Source: Niallia taxi (GTDB lineage Bacteria; Bacillota; Bacilli; Bacillales; Cytobacillaceae). Taken from it: a stretch of 64,000 nt of DNA. Within the stretch, counting starts at the first letter, position 1. Every line of letters starts with the position of its first letter. Of the stretch, positions 35,398-44,241 are shown one piece after another. A model generated the notes under the pieces. It was not told the DNA's origin. It was given only the letters and a program-made list of their open reading frames with translations, and ran no database searches. The DNA lies in assembly GCF_004005475.1 (NCBI RefSeq), contig NZ_RZTZ01000001.1, forward strand, positions 806,001-870,000, written 5' to 3'. A program made the translations under genes and the position numbers.

Positions 35398-35674
35398 AGG
35401 AAACACCTGCCTTTAGTTGCAGCAATATACGATTAAAAGCACGTTCCAATCTTGGGATTTTCTTCTCATCATACTCATAGTCCATTTCCAGATAGAGAAT
35501 AATGGCTTGTTTATATAAGGGTAAGTAATCTGAAGTTATTTTATCTTCAGGTACTCCCGCTACTTTCAATGATGCTTTGGCTGCATCTAAAAGAAGAATG
35601 AGAACATCATCGTCCTCACTCCCATCAATTCTTAATGAGTCCTTCAACTCAGGAAAGCTTTGTAAAGTAAGCAT
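35390..35674 (-). CDS. Head-tail connector protein (gp6 family)
   Basis: This 94-residue helical protein matches gp6/gp15-type connectors: SLRIDGSEDDDVLILLLDAA, then LPLYKQAIILYLEMDYEYD. It binds under the portal. It starts immediately at the capsid gene stop and overlaps the head closure gene. Confidence 0.85.
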   Translation of the reverse strand: MLTLQSFPELKDSLRIDGSEDDDVLILLLDAAKASLKVAGVPEDKITSDYLPLYKQAIILYLEMDYEYDEKKIPRLERAFNRILLQLKAGVSYE

Positions 35675-36882
35675 TATGCACCTTGAACAGTAGTCACTTC
35701 AGCAATACGGAATGCTGATTTCAATTTAATCTGGTGGTCTAAATAAGCAGTCAAAACAAAATCCTCAATACCTGTGCGGACGTTTTTATCGCGCTCATAA
35801 AGAACATCAAGATCATAGTTGAAATGAGAATAACTAAAATCACCAACGATTGGTTCAGAAGCAGCATCAACAAACTTTACAGATTTACCCCATACTGATT
35901 CAGGTGGTGCAGCAAAATAAGTGGAGTTACCATTATTCAAAAACTTAACAACCTTTGTATAATCAGCGTAATTCATAACAATCTTCGCATTTTCACGATA
36001 ATCCTCATGTAAATCTGCAAGTGCATTCACGACAGCTTCATAAATATCAGCACCTGATACTCTTTTGATTGCCGTTGCACCAGTTTGGTAAAATGACATA
36101 TGTTCTTCACCAGCTTTAGGTGTTTTAGTAAATGCCACTTTCTTTTCCTTCGCTGCTAAACCAGATTCAAGAGCACGTTCCACACCTTGTACTAAGTTAA
36201 CATCCGTCCCTCGAATAACAGTTTCAGATACAGGTGCAAATACTTTAAATTTATTTCTCCCAAATTTAACAACATCACCAGTAACTTTTAATTCTTTAGC
36301 AGTTTCTGTATCATCAATAAAGTCGTCATCATCAAGTTGGAATGAAATCTTAGGCACTTCAAGATTCATCAGATTAGTGAAAACGGAAATTTCACGTAAA
36401 GGATTCTTAACTAATGGTTCCATCAACAGTTCATTGGTCATAGTCGTCGGAAGTAGTTTTTCACCACCAGTATCATTGCGATCTCCCAGTGCCGCTTTAG
36501 CTTCAAGTGGAACAGGCTGTTGACGAATAGTAGCACGAATTAATTCAGCTTTTGCTTTAACTACCTTTTGTTTTGGGTCTTTTTCATTTGCAAAGCCCAA
36601 GCTATCAGCTTTCTGCTGTGCAGCAAATTTTGCCTTTTGCTCTGCTTCCATTTGATCATGTTGCTGCTTGATAACATCAAAACGCATTTGCAAATCAGCT
36701 TTTGAGCTTTGCAAAGCCTTGAGATCGTCCATTGTGGATGTAGTATCAATTGCCTTGGCAGATAGTTCGCCTTCAATCTTTTGCAATTGTTGACCAATTG
36801 TTGCCATGTTTTGTTTTAATTCAAATAATGTGCTGCCTGCAAAAAACTGTAGATTTAATTTTAATACCATGTTTTTCTTCAT
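35674..36882 (-). CDS. Major capsid protein, HK97 fold
   Basis: This 402-residue protein has an N-terminal coiled-coil scaffold (delta) domain (about 15-105) followed by an HK97 capsid core from about 115: LLPTTMTNELLMEPLVKNPL, FKVFAPVSETVIRGTDVN and AKIVMNYADYTKVVKFLNN. The upstream ClpP-like protease is expected to remove the scaffold domain during maturation. A strong AGGAGG site precedes the start. Confidence 0.93.
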   Translation of the reverse strand: MKKNMVLKLNLQFFAGSTLFELKQNMATIGQQLQKIEGELSAKAIDTTSTMDDLKALQSSKADLQMRFDVIKQQHDQMEAEQKAKFAAQQKADSLGFANEKDPKQKVVKAKAELIRATIRQQPVPLEAKAALGDRNDTGGEKLLPTTMTNELLMEPLVKNPLREISVFTNLMNLEVPKISFQLDDDDFIDDTETAKELKVTGDVVKFGRNKFKVFAPVSETVIRGTDVNLVQGVERALESGLAAKEKKVAFTKTPKAGEEHMSFYQTGATAIKRVSGADIYEAVVNALADLHEDYRENAKIVMNYADYTKVVKFLNNGNSTYFAAPPESVWGKSVKFVDAASEPIVGDFSYSHFNYDLDVLYERDKNVRTGIEDFVLTAYLDHQIKLKSAFRIAEVTTVQGA

Positions 36883-37640
36883 GAAATAATTCCTCCTAAA
36901 ATTGTGTTTAAATATGCTGAATTCGCCTTTGAATCATTGGAAATTTGTTGCCTTAATGCCATTTCTTCTGCCGAAATAGCGATATTTTGATTAGAAATAA
37001 GCTGATTTGGCACATTTTTGTACTCTTTTGCCCATTTATCATCCAAACAAGCAGCTGCATTGTTTGTTGCAATAATTTCATCACATAGACCATATCGAAG
37101 AGCTTCTTCTGCTCTTAACCAAGTCTCAGCATCAAGTAACTGTTTTAAAGTTTCAGCATCTAACTTGTCGCCAGCACGATCTAAATAAAATTGAATCATT
37201 GACTGATTAATTCTTTCGATATCATCTGCTGCTTTCCGTAATTGTTCTGCATTTCCGCTTGCATACGTCCATGCGTTATGAATCATGAGCATAGAATTGG
37301 CATACATAATGATTTTATTTGAAATCATTGGTAAAACAGATGCACAGGATGCTCCTACGCCATCAATGGTAGATATGACATTAGCTGGATGTCGTTGAAG
37401 CATTGCGATAATTGCCATTGTTTCAAAAACAGAACCACCAGGAGAATTTATATAAAGCTTTATTGTCTCAATTCCATCTCCCAATTGATCTAGTTCATTC
37501 TTAAATGAAATGGATGAAACTTCGCCATACTCTTCCCATGCCCACTTGGTTATTTCTCCGTAAATAAAAATATCAGCCGATTTTCCATCTGCTGATGCTT
37601 TCATATTGAAAAATTTATTCGTTTGTTTGTTCTTTCCCAC
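36879..37640 (-). CDS. Head maturation protease, ClpP-related
   Basis: This 253-residue S14-family serine protease processes the capsid scaffold. The catalytic Ser lies in GVGASCASVLPMISNKIIMY (about 98-117), the His in MLMIHNAWTYASGNAEQLRK (about 121-140), and LYINSPGGSVFETMAIIAML (about 63-82) forms the oxyanion region. The start is set at GTG 37640, eight bases after AGGAGG; a GTG at 37649 overlaps the ribosome site. It overlaps the end of the portal gene. Confidence 0.9.
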   Translation of the reverse strand: MGKNKQTNKFFNMKASADGKSADIFIYGEITKWAWEEYGEVSSISFKNELDQLGDGIETIKLYINSPGGSVFETMAIIAMLQRHPANVISTIDGVGASCASVLPMISNKIIMYANSMLMIHNAWTYASGNAEQLRKAADDIERINQSMIQFYLDRAGDKLDAETLKQLLDAETWLRAEEALRYGLCDEIIATNNAAACLDDKWAKEYKNVPNQLISNQNIAISAEEMALRQQISNDSKANSAYLNTILGGIIS

Positions 37641-38832
37641 TCTTTTCACCTCCTTTACGTAATACTGGGTCCATCTCTAACGGGTACATATCTCCTGAAA
37701 TCCACAGTTCGGATGCTTTTCCACCAACAGGTGGCAAATCTTCTAGCTGTCTCACTTCATCAGGCTTCATTCCAGAGCTTCTAATCATCATCTGATAGAA
37801 TTGTGTCCTCGCGGCTGTATCGCCTCTTAGAAGCCCTCCTAAGTTGAATTTAAAATAAAAACCAGCCTTTCTTTCAGCTGGTGTAAGTAATTTTCTATTA
37901 AACTCTTGCTCATATTGCCTAACAGTTGGAGTTAAACTCATTTGTACAAACTGAGTCATTAATTGTTCATTGCTTGCAAACCCCTGTCCTTCTCCATCAT
38001 TCAAAAAAGAAACTGGAACGTTGAAAACGTTAGCCACACGCGATCGAGTAATTTTTTCAGATGCTAATGTATCAGATGCAAAGTATTTCCTATTAATATC
38101 TTTCACAGTAACACCTGGTTCTTGGAACAAAATGCCGCCATTTTCTTGATAAAATCGTTTGAAATCATCAATTATCCGCTGTCTTTTATCATTATCCACA
38201 TTCGCTCCATACTCCAAGACAAAGCTGTCTTTTTTTTGCATTTCGGAAAGGGAAAATTCCTGAACTGCTTTGTCATACTCCAATGTATTTTTCAAAACAT
38301 TTAACGGACTAATACCTGACCACCTACTTGAACCAGTTATGTGTTTAACGTGAATCATGTTCATGTTATGGATATAATGAGTACCATTGTCACCAAGTAC
38401 TTGATACCACAATTCACTGTCATCTGTGTTTAAAAAAGGTGAAACATAGCTCGAGTCAATAGGTATTACCTTCTCTGGTTGCATTCGTATATCTCGAACG
38501 ATAATAGCGTATCCGTTTCCTGTCTCATTTCTAGATACCTCAATCTTATTTAAAGCTTCATAACTGGTCATATTAGGATTAGGATTGTTAATAATAACAT
38601 CAGCAGCTTGATTCATTTGTACATCGTATTTTTGATAAAGCTTGATTGGAAGTGAAGATAAAGTGTTAGACAAACGGCTAATGACACTAAATATCGTTTC
38701 ATTTGTTGCTAATCTTCCGTTATCTACACCCCAAAATGTACGACCAAACCATTTAGAAAAGTCGTAACCTGCCCCTTTCCACGTAACCACAGCTGCCTTT
38801 ACTGAAAGCTTGATTCTGTTATACCATTGCAA
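37615..38832 (-). CDS. Portal protein, HK97 family
   Basis: This 405-residue dodecameric portal protein shows the HK97-type signatures TIFSVISRLSNTLSSLPIKL (about 45-64), VKHITGSSRWSGISPLNVLK (about 162-181) and EGQGFASNEQLMTQFVQMSL (about 287-306). The start is TTG 38832 behind AGGTGG. It is the docking ring for terminase and the connector. Confidence 0.92.
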   Translation of the reverse strand: MQWYNRIKLSVKAAVVTWKGAGYDFSKWFGRTFWGVDNGRLATNETIFSVISRLSNTLSSLPIKLYQKYDVQMNQAADVIINNPNPNMTSYEALNKIEVSRNETGNGYAIIVRDIRMQPEKVIPIDSSYVSPFLNTDDSELWYQVLGDNGTHYIHNMNMIHVKHITGSSRWSGISPLNVLKNTLEYDKAVQEFSLSEMQKKDSFVLEYGANVDNDKRQRIIDDFKRFYQENGGILFQEPGVTVKDINRKYFASDTLASEKITRSRVANVFNVPVSFLNDGEGQGFASNEQLMTQFVQMSLTPTVRQYEQEFNRKLLTPAERKAGFYFKFNLGGLLRGDTAARTQFYQMMIRSSGMKPDEVRQLEDLPPVGGKASELWISGDMYPLEMDPVLRKGGEKSGKEQTNE

Positions 38833-38850
38833 ATTCTCACCACCTTTCAG

Positions 38851-40584
38851 TTAGTTTAATAAGTCGCTAACAGATACAAATTCGATATTGCCATTCCCTT
38901 GTGGACTTACCAGTTTCTTCATGACTTCTGTATGAGAATTTAAAAAAGCTGCAAAACCGTCTATTTTACGATATCTATTTTGTTTTTGAGGTAACCAACT
39001 GCCGTTTTCATGTTTCTTTAACTTCACATTGTTGATATACCAACGCAATAATTTGTCTCCGTTAAAGATGACTTTACTTTCAATGAACATGGTTTCTAAG
39101 TCTCTTAAAGCTGGAGTTAATGTTAGTGGACCTTGTCTTACAATTTCTGCTTGGAATCCATAAGCCTCTAGGTCTTTTACCAATCGAAATGCTTTGGCAG
39201 GATCGTACATAATTTTTTCAATCATGTATTTTTCAGACTGTTTAACAAACCATTCATACACTAATTCAAGATTTACATAGTCATTTTCCACAATAGTAAG
39301 CAGCCCTTTGTCCTTTAAATCCTCATAATCAATTTTTTCATTGTTAGCAATTACCTTTTTTCTCGGCAACCAGGAATGAGACAAAATAAATACTTCCCCA
39401 GTATCAAGTGGGAATTCCAAGCATGCGCTGGTAAAGTCCTCTGATTCAGACAAGTCAAATGCACCTATACATGCTCTATTTTCCAATAGGGATGGATCAA
39501 TTTTCTTTTCGAAATTCCTTTTTATAACCTCATAATCTAAGAACGACTGTTCATTAGAGTTTACGAACATGTTAAAACGTTTTGTTATAAAGTCATTTCT
39601 TTCGGAAGGAGTTCGTTTAGCCTTTTCCCAATCCTCAATCATATCTTCTAACTTGATAGAAACCCCAAGATTAGGATTAGCTTTAATCCACATCTCTGGC
39701 TTATCAAACTCACTCTGATCATCTAGTTCAGCTAGATAATAAAACGTTCTTTCATCTTCAATCACACCATTGAGTACATCAATACCTTGCTCATAATAAT
39801 TCACCAGCGGTCCATCTAGTTGGTATCCAGCTGTTGTGATGTAGATAAGAAGTGGTTGTTCACGAGATCCCCGTGAGTTTTTAATTACGTTGATTAATTT
39901 GTAATCCTTCATCTCGTGAATTTCATCAAATACACCAATATGAGTACTTAAGCCATCCAATTTTTCAGAATCAGATGCTTGAGGTTCTATTTTGGAAAAA
40001 GTTTTATCGAAATAAATTGCATCTCGTAATGGTCTAAAATGTTTCCGCAATAATGGGGAAGCTTTAATCATTGCTTTGGCTTCATCAAAAAGAAGCCTAG
40101 CTTGCTTCATTGAGTTTGCAAGAAGTGGTATATCCGCTCCGTTTTCCCCATCTTTACTAACCCCGTAAAGGGACGTTCCTGAAATTTTCGTGGTTTTTCC
40201 GTTTTTTCGTGCAACAAAAATAAGCCCTTCCTTGAAGCGCCTTAACTTTGACTCTTTATGAACCCATCCAAATAAACTTCCTAATGTGAAGTGCTGCCAT
40301 GCTTGAAGGATAAGTTTTTTATAACTACCCTTCGATGGTTTACAGTATTTTTCAATGAATTGTATTGGCCTATGACCTAAAATTTCATCAAAAACCCATG
40401 GGAAATCCTCATTAAGTACTTTTAGATTGGCTCTTTTTAAATCATTCAAGTGTCTTTTACAAGCACGCATAACATTTTTACTCGCAATTATATGTCCTTC
40501 CACAACCTGTTCTGCGTACCATGTAGTTAAAAGAACTGGAGATGAATCTTTTAGGATACCCAAGCTAGAATTTTTCAAAGTCAT
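38851..40584 (-). CDS. Terminase large subunit
   Basis: This 577-residue packaging motor has the Walker A-like motif FVARKNGKTTKISG (about 124-137), Walker B IGVFDEIHEM (about 202-211), the coupling motif YITTAGYQ, and the C-terminal nuclease domain with acidic GAFDLSESEDFTSA (about 378-391) and the later MYDPAKAF. The start is taken as ATG 40584, inside the end of the small-subunit gene; an upstream in-frame start at 40605 lacks a ribosome site. With an adjacent HNH gene and P27-type small subunit it fits cos-type packaging. Confidence 0.93.
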   Translation of the reverse strand: MTLKNSSLGILKDSSPVLLTTWYAEQVVEGHIIASKNVMRACKRHLNDLKRANLKVLNEDFPWVFDEILGHRPIQFIEKYCKPSKGSYKKLILQAWQHFTLGSLFGWVHKESKLRRFKEGLIFVARKNGKTTKISGTSLYGVSKDGENGADIPLLANSMKQARLLFDEAKAMIKASPLLRKHFRPLRDAIYFDKTFSKIEPQASDSEKLDGLSTHIGVFDEIHEMKDYKLINVIKNSRGSREQPLLIYITTAGYQLDGPLVNYYEQGIDVLNGVIEDERTFYYLAELDDQSEFDKPEMWIKANPNLGVSIKLEDMIEDWEKAKRTPSERNDFITKRFNMFVNSNEQSFLDYEVIKRNFEKKIDPSLLENRACIGAFDLSESEDFTSACLEFPLDTGEVFILSHSWLPRKKVIANNEKIDYEDLKDKGLLTIVENDYVNLELVYEWFVKQSEKYMIEKIMYDPAKAFRLVKDLEAYGFQAEIVRQGPLTLTPALRDLETMFIESKVIFNGDKLLRWYINNVKLKKHENGSWLPQKQNRYRKIDGFAAFLNSHTEVMKKLVSPQGNGNIEFVSVSDLLN

Positions 40585-40939
40585 CAACTTCTTCAGTAAC
40601 TTCACTAGTTACGTAAACTATTTCACCATTCTCTTTTGGCAATAAATTCAGCAATTTTTCATGAGCAGTTGTAAAACGATTTATCATCGTGTTGTATGAC
40701 TTTTGAGAAGGATTTTCTACTTTCATTTTTTGCGATCCGTTTTGAAAAAGATAAGTCGGTCCACGAGTTTTTATATCATCTTCTAAAATTTCAAGTGTAA
40801 CTTTCATAAAAGCGACTCGTTCAATTAAATTCATCGCTACTTTTATTTTAGAATCGGGAATATCCTTAAAAATATCTAACAATCGTTTTTTTTCTTCATC
40901 AATTAATACATCTTGCTTCTTTTTACTCAATTTAGCCAA
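40565..40939 (-). CDS. Terminase small subunit, P27 family
   Basis: This 124-residue protein matches phage P27-type small terminases: KLSKKKQDVLIDEEKKRLLD, LIERVAFMKVTLEILEDDIK, then NPSQKSYNTMINRFTTAHEK. The start is TTG 40939, six bases behind a run of eight G; the frame is open further upstream (to 40996), but that would read through the presumed cos region without a ribosome site. It recognises the packaging site. Confidence 0.85.
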   Translation of the reverse strand: MAKLSKKKQDVLIDEEKKRLLDIFKDIPDSKIKVAMNLIERVAFMKVTLEILEDDIKTRGPTYLFQNGSQKMKVENPSQKSYNTMINRFTTAHEKLLNLLPKENGEIVYVTSEVTEEVDDFEKF

Positions 40940-40974
40940 TATCAGCCCCCCCCTCATATAAGGATTTTTTATCC

Positions 40975-41045
40975 ACGTTGCAAGCGAAGGGCCCACACCG
41001 GTCCCTGGCAGGTTTTAAAAAAGCTTTAAGACCAGGGGGGCCTAT
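40975..41045. other. Candidate cos packaging site
   Basis: This short GC-rich island lies between HNH and TerS genes in an otherwise AT-rich genome. Inverted arms CCCTGG (41003-41008) and CCAGGG (41032-41037) flank an AT-rich spacer, with a nearby ACCGGT palindrome. Phages with HNH plus P27-type terminase usually carry cos here. The cleavage positions cannot be read from sequence. Confidence 0.55.
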
Positions 41046-41386
41046 ATTATCTCTTCGTTCGCCTTATTCTTAATCACTTTGACGTTTCTTCGCTTTTGAT
41101 TATTGTTTTTTTTGCTTCTACGATCAGGATGCTCTGCTTCATGACATGAGTTACATAAAGAAATTAGGTTGTCTAATGATAATCCTAGGTCTGGATAATC
41201 CTTTAATTCTTTTATGTGATGTACCATATCTGCAGCAACAACTCGATTCTGTTTCAAATGATGAACACATAAGTAATTGTCACGTTCTAAAGCTAACCTC
41301 CTTGCCTTAGACCAAGCAGCAGACTTATAGAACCTTCTTGTCTCTGGATCTCGCTTATACTTGTCATAGTATTGATTCCGATTCAT
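41042..41386 (-). CDS. HNH endonuclease next to terminase
   Basis: This 114-residue protein starts MNRNQYYDKYKRDPETRRFY. The HNH fold follows: RRLALERDNYLCVHHLKQNR, DMVHHIKELKDYPDLGLSLD and NLISLCNSCHEAEHPDRRSK, with zinc cysteines and the His-His of HH. HK97-type HNH proteins cooperate with terminase to cut cos. The start at 41386 is preferred over 41413, which would read into the upstream small gene without a ribosome site. Confidence 0.9.
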   Translation of the reverse strand: MNRNQYYDKYKRDPETRRFYKSAAWSKARRLALERDNYLCVHHLKQNRVVAADMVHHIKELKDYPDLGLSLDNLISLCNSCHEAEHPDRRSKKNNNQKRRNVKVIKNKANEEII

Positions 41387-41522
41387 CAGATTCTTCCCTG
41401 CTTTCATGGTCAATCGCTTCTAACTCATCAGCCAATGCTATTGCATGTTTAGCTATTACTCTTAGCTTTGCTGAAAGATTGTTTGTATCTGCTGTTACAT
41501 TAATTGATAAACCTTTAGTCAT
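41364..41522 (-). CDS. 52-aa small protein upstream of HNH
   Basis: This frame starts at ATG 41522, behind AAGGGTGATG, encoding MTKGLSINVTADTNNLSAKL and then ALADELEAIDHESREES. It has an amphipathic helix and an acidic tail. Its stop overlaps the HNH start by 23 bases, implying coupled translation. It resembles small uncharacterised proteins found upstream of HNH in phage packaging operons; the role is unknown. Confidence 0.65.
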   Translation of the reverse strand: MTKGLSINVTADTNNLSAKLRVIAKHAIALADELEAIDHESREESDESESIL

Positions 41523-41545
41523 AATTCATCACCCTTCTTTCTACA

Positions 41546-41572
41546 AAATAAAAAACATTCCATGAGGAATGC
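41546..41572 (-). terminator. Terminator upstream of the late operon
   Basis: The hairpin CATTCC/GGAATG with a long T-run on the minus strand ends early-region transcription just before the packaging genes, so late transcription needs a promoter or antitermination at this point. Confidence 0.75.
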
Positions 41573-41920
41573 CGTCTTTTGCCTTTTAAAAGACATATAT
41601 ATTAATTCTTTTCTTTTCTTTTCTTTTCTTTTCTTTTGTGTACTTATTGCATACATAAACCATAGTTATTGCATACATGATGTATACATAAACCGTAGTT
41701 AATGTTAACAATAACTATAGTTAATGCACGCAGAAACAATCCAGTTATTGTAAACGACTAAAAAATAACTGAAATCGAATGTTGATAGTATCTTAAAGAT
41801 ATTTGAAGCATTAGTGAGTTAATCTCAAATATTGATAAACTTATTTAAAGTAAGTGATATCACTTACTAAAAGTAAATCTTTTATATAATAGGATTTCGG
41901 TTTTTATCAGCAAAAAATGT
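41573..41920. promoter_or_regulatory. Early/late junction with TTCTT tract and three phased repeats
   Basis: This 348-bp gap has no gene. It contains a 5-bp tandem repeat (TTCTT, about six copies, 41606-41637) and three copies of a 16-17 bp motif, ATAAacc-TAGTTAwTG (41655-41671, 41688-41704, 41711-41726). Their TAGTTA cores are spaced 33 and 22 bp, which are whole numbers of helical turns. The third copy contains the palindrome TAACTATAGTTA. Phased repeats ahead of the late genes suggest binding by a regulator such as the ArpU-like protein, though that link is inferred, and a terminator lies between the repeats and the first late gene. Confidence 0.5.
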
Positions 41921-42421
41921 TCAGTCACATGCGTGACCTTTCACTCTACGTTCTATTCTGTTAATGATTTGACTACCTTCAACATGCTCAATCGCATACG
42001 TTAATCCACCTGGAATAATGGTATCTGTTTCCCAATGAAATAAAATATCTCGTTTACGATTAATCTCTTCACCTTTATAAAAAACTTCTGGTATTCCATT
42101 CTCATCATCTAAGATTATTTGAAGCAAAGGAGACTTCTTCTCTAACGAAATAAAAAGATCAAATAAATCTTCAAAGCGTGTGCTAAATAAATTCACACCA
42201 ATTTCTTTTTGTTGCTGCTTCTCTTTCTTTGATAAATCGCTAAATATATACTGAACGACCTCAATAAATGCGCTAGTACTTGCATTCTCTTTGTATCTGT
42301 TAATTAGTTCAAGAGTATCTTCAGATAAAAAAGGTAAAGCCTTATCTGATAAGTTACTGTTGACTCTGAGGCTGAACTCACGAATACAATCCATTAATAC
42401 ATCTAAAGCTTGGAAATTCAT
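41921..42421 (-). CDS. Hypothetical early protein, 166 aa
   Basis: I do not recognise this protein. It is acidic, with helical N-terminal two thirds (MNFQALDVLMDCIREFSLRV, then LELINRYKENASTSAFIEVV) and a strand-rich end. The start at 42421 follows AAAGGGTG; the in-frame ATG at 42439 would overlap the upstream gene more and lacks a ribosome site. It is the last gene of the early operon. Confidence 0.6.
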   Translation of the reverse strand: MNFQALDVLMDCIREFSLRVNSNLSDKALPFLSEDTLELINRYKENASTSAFIEVVQYIFSDLSKKEKQQQKEIGVNLFSTRFEDLFDLFISLEKKSPLLQIILDDENGIPEVFYKGEEINRKRDILFHWETDTIIPGGLTYAIEHVEGSQIINRIERRVKGHACD

Positions 42422-42425
42422 AACA

Positions 42426-42683
42426 TCACCCTTTCTCATTCCCTATTCTCGGTGTGCCTGCAGGTCCTTCATTAGCCTTCATTGCATCCAATACAATGTA
42501 TGATGAACGCTGTAATGCTTCAGCTGCACCAAGATGTTCAATGATAGCCAAGTTATTTCTAACAACCAACTGTGCTTGTGGTGATGGATCGTTAATAATC
42601 TTATTAATCTTTTCAGATACTTCTTGTTTCACTTGAGCCAATAGTTCTTCAAGCTTCCATCCATTATGATTCTCGCTTCCCAT
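42426..42683 (-). CDS. Hypothetical early protein, 85 aa
   Basis: This small helical protein contains KLEELLAQVKQEVSEKINKI and NLAIIEHLGAAEALQRSSYI and a Gly/Pro-rich tail. It is adjacent to the 166-residue gene, within five bases, so the two are co-translated. No family recognised. Confidence 0.6.
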   Translation of the reverse strand: MGSENHNGWKLEELLAQVKQEVSEKINKIINDPSPQAQLVVRNNLAIIEHLGAAEALQRSSYIVLDAMKANEGPAGTPRIGNEKG

Positions 42684-42789
42684 TAATACTGTTTTTGTTC
42701 CCCATATTCCTCACCCATCTTTCTCCAAATTTTTCAAAGGAAATAAAAGTTAAATGTCGAATTTAATAAATTAATAGGAGGTGATAAGT

Positions 42790-42996
42790 ATGATAATGCA
42801 ACCTGTAGCATCAAGTAACCTGGTCTCTGTTGGATATGATGATTCTGTTAACACACTTTACATTCAATTCCGTAATGGAACTTATAAGTACTACAATGTT
42901 CCTAACAATGTTTATAGAGGTTTATTGAATGCACCTTCAAAAGGTAGATACCATGATGCTTTTATAAAGAATAGATATCAATATTCAAGAGCTTAA
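42790..42996 (+). CDS. KTSC-domain protein
   Basis: This 68-residue protein is a free-standing KTSC domain: SSNLVSVGYDDSVNTLYIQF, then NGTYKYYNVPNNVYRGLLNA. Its name-giving region is replaced by APSKGRYHDAFIKNRYQY. KTSC domains are beta-rich and thought to bind nucleic acid or associate with translation proteins; the function in phages is unknown. It is on the plus strand inside a minus-strand operon with its own AGGAGG site, and a hairpin follows. The start is set at ATG 42790, eight bases from AGGAGG. Confidence 0.8.
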   Translation: MIMQPVASSNLVSVGYDDSVNTLYIQFRNGTYKYYNVPNNVYRGLLNAPSKGRYHDAFIKNRYQYSRA

Positions 42997-43006
42997 TCGC
43001 TTTACT

Positions 43007-43033
43007 GACTCGGTTGTTAGCCCCAATCGAGTC
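43007..43033 (+). terminator. Hairpin after KTSC gene
   Basis: The stem GACTCGGTTG/CAATCGAGTC is followed by a weak T content only, so it is a likely but inefficient terminator. Confidence 0.5.
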
Positions 43034-43045
43034 TATTAATAAAAT

Positions 43046-43072
43046 AAAAAGCACTCCACAAAGGAATGCCTT
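43046..43072 (-). terminator. Terminator after coiled-coil membrane gene
   Basis: An imperfect hairpin GGCATTCC/TGGAGTGC with TTTTT on the minus strand ends the 43083 gene. Confidence 0.65.
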
Positions 43073-43082
43073 AAAAACTTAT

Positions 43083-43904
43083 TTAATACTGCTCAAGTAA
43101 GACCTCATTTTCATCACCATCATGATTCCAAGTAATTGAATATGGTTTTTCACCTTTTGAGACAGTGAAAAATAGGTACCCTTCATATACAGAATTACTA
43201 GGAATAGACCCCGAGGTAGGTACAACTTCCATTCTTTTATAAAATTCATTATGAGCATCATCGCTAATCAAACCAATATTCTCTCCGTTTACATCTTTCA
43301 AGCTAAAGTTATGTCGTCTAAGATTAAGTGAAGAAGAAGTATTATTATTAATTATTAATGCTACCGAATATAAATCTTGAGATGAAAAATTAACATCAAT
43401 CGAATCCAATGGTGCAGTTATCGGTACTAAACCTGCAGTAATGTCATATATATCATCCTCGCTTTGAGTTTCATTACTCGGTTCGACTTGAGAATTTTCT
43501 TCATCTTCATTTACAATATTAGTTTCGTCAGAGGTATCATTTTCATTACTTGTGGTTTCATAAGTTTTAACTTGATTAGTTGTTTCGTTAGTACTAACTG
43601 GTTCTTCTTGTATACCAAACTTTTCGTTTAGATCACTAATCTGCTCATTTAAATCGTCGATTTCATCTTTATTCTTATCAATTTCAGATTTTTTGGTACC
43701 TAATTGATTTTTCAGTTGGCTAATTTCTTTTTCCTTTTCTTTGATTGTTTGTAAGTTTGCATTCCACTTCTTTGCTTGTTCCCAAGTCCCTTTATCCACT
43801 AATTTGTAATTACTAAATGTCCAAGTTAACACACTACTCACTAATACTAAAATAATAATAAGAAAAACTAATCCGTATTTTCTTTTCATCCCCGCTGTCC
43901 ACAT
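43083..43904 (-). CDS. Membrane-anchored coiled-coil protein with extracellular domain
   Basis: This 273-residue protein has one N-terminal membrane helix (about 10-30) and a coiled coil (about 45-95; KEKEISQLKNQLGTKKSEID). A Thr/Asn/Glu-rich linker follows (about 98-150), then a beta-rich domain (about 155-273) with the look of DUF4352-type immunoglobulin-like domains (LYSVALIINNNTSSSLNLRR). It is probably surface exposed. Starts at 43904 and 43889 are both possible; neither has a strong ribosome site. It may act in superinfection exclusion or be lysogenic conversion cargo, but no function is shown. Confidence 0.6.
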   Translation of the reverse strand: MWTAGMKRKYGLVFLIIILVLVSSVLTWTFSNYKLVDKGTWEQAKKWNANLQTIKEKEKEISQLKNQLGTKKSEIDKNKDEIDDLNEQISDLNEKFGIQEEPVSTNETTNQVKTYETTSNENDTSDETNIVNEDEENSQVEPSNETQSEDDIYDITAGLVPITAPLDSIDVNFSSQDLYSVALIINNNTSSSLNLRRHNFSLKDVNGENIGLISDDAHNEFYKRMEVVPTSGSIPSNSVYEGYLFFTVSKGEKPYSITWNHDGDENEVLLEQY

Positions 43905-44217
43905 CCAGTTCTATATTATTCTATAATTATATTTTACCTGAACAGGAAGTAAAACCATTTATTACCTTAATTATTAGATTTTATTAAATCTTTTACTCAA
44001 GAGATAAATGTTTTCCATGTTAGTCACCCTTCTTTAATTTCTTATTTATAAACATCACGCATATATTCTTTATAAACTGGACAAGTTATTTTTATAGAGA
44101 AATTCAATAATGATGAAGATTGATCTCTATCACCTACGTTGCTCACCGTAAACATCCTCCAGTAATGTTGGTGAGCAACTTCCGTTTTAATTCCTCGACT
44201 TATTTTCTCCAAAATAA

Positions 44218-44241
44218 AAAGCACCCATTTTTGAGTGCTTT
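44218..44241 (-). terminator. Terminator after 219-aa membrane gene
   Basis: A hairpin GCAC-CCATTTTTGAG-GTGC region with a T-run on the minus strand overlaps the stop of the 44240 gene. Between this and 43905 no gene is supported; a 60-codon frame (44042-44224) starts inside the hairpin and lacks a ribosome site. Confidence 0.65.

Noticed and set aside
41606-41637. TTCTT tract considered as a phase-variable coding repeat.
   Set aside because: It lies in a gene-free gap and does not interrupt or extend any supported frame.
44042-44224. A 60-codon minus-strand frame between two membrane genes.
   Set aside because: Its start lies inside the terminator hairpin of the upstream gene and no ribosome site fits; a decayed gene remains possible but cannot be supported.
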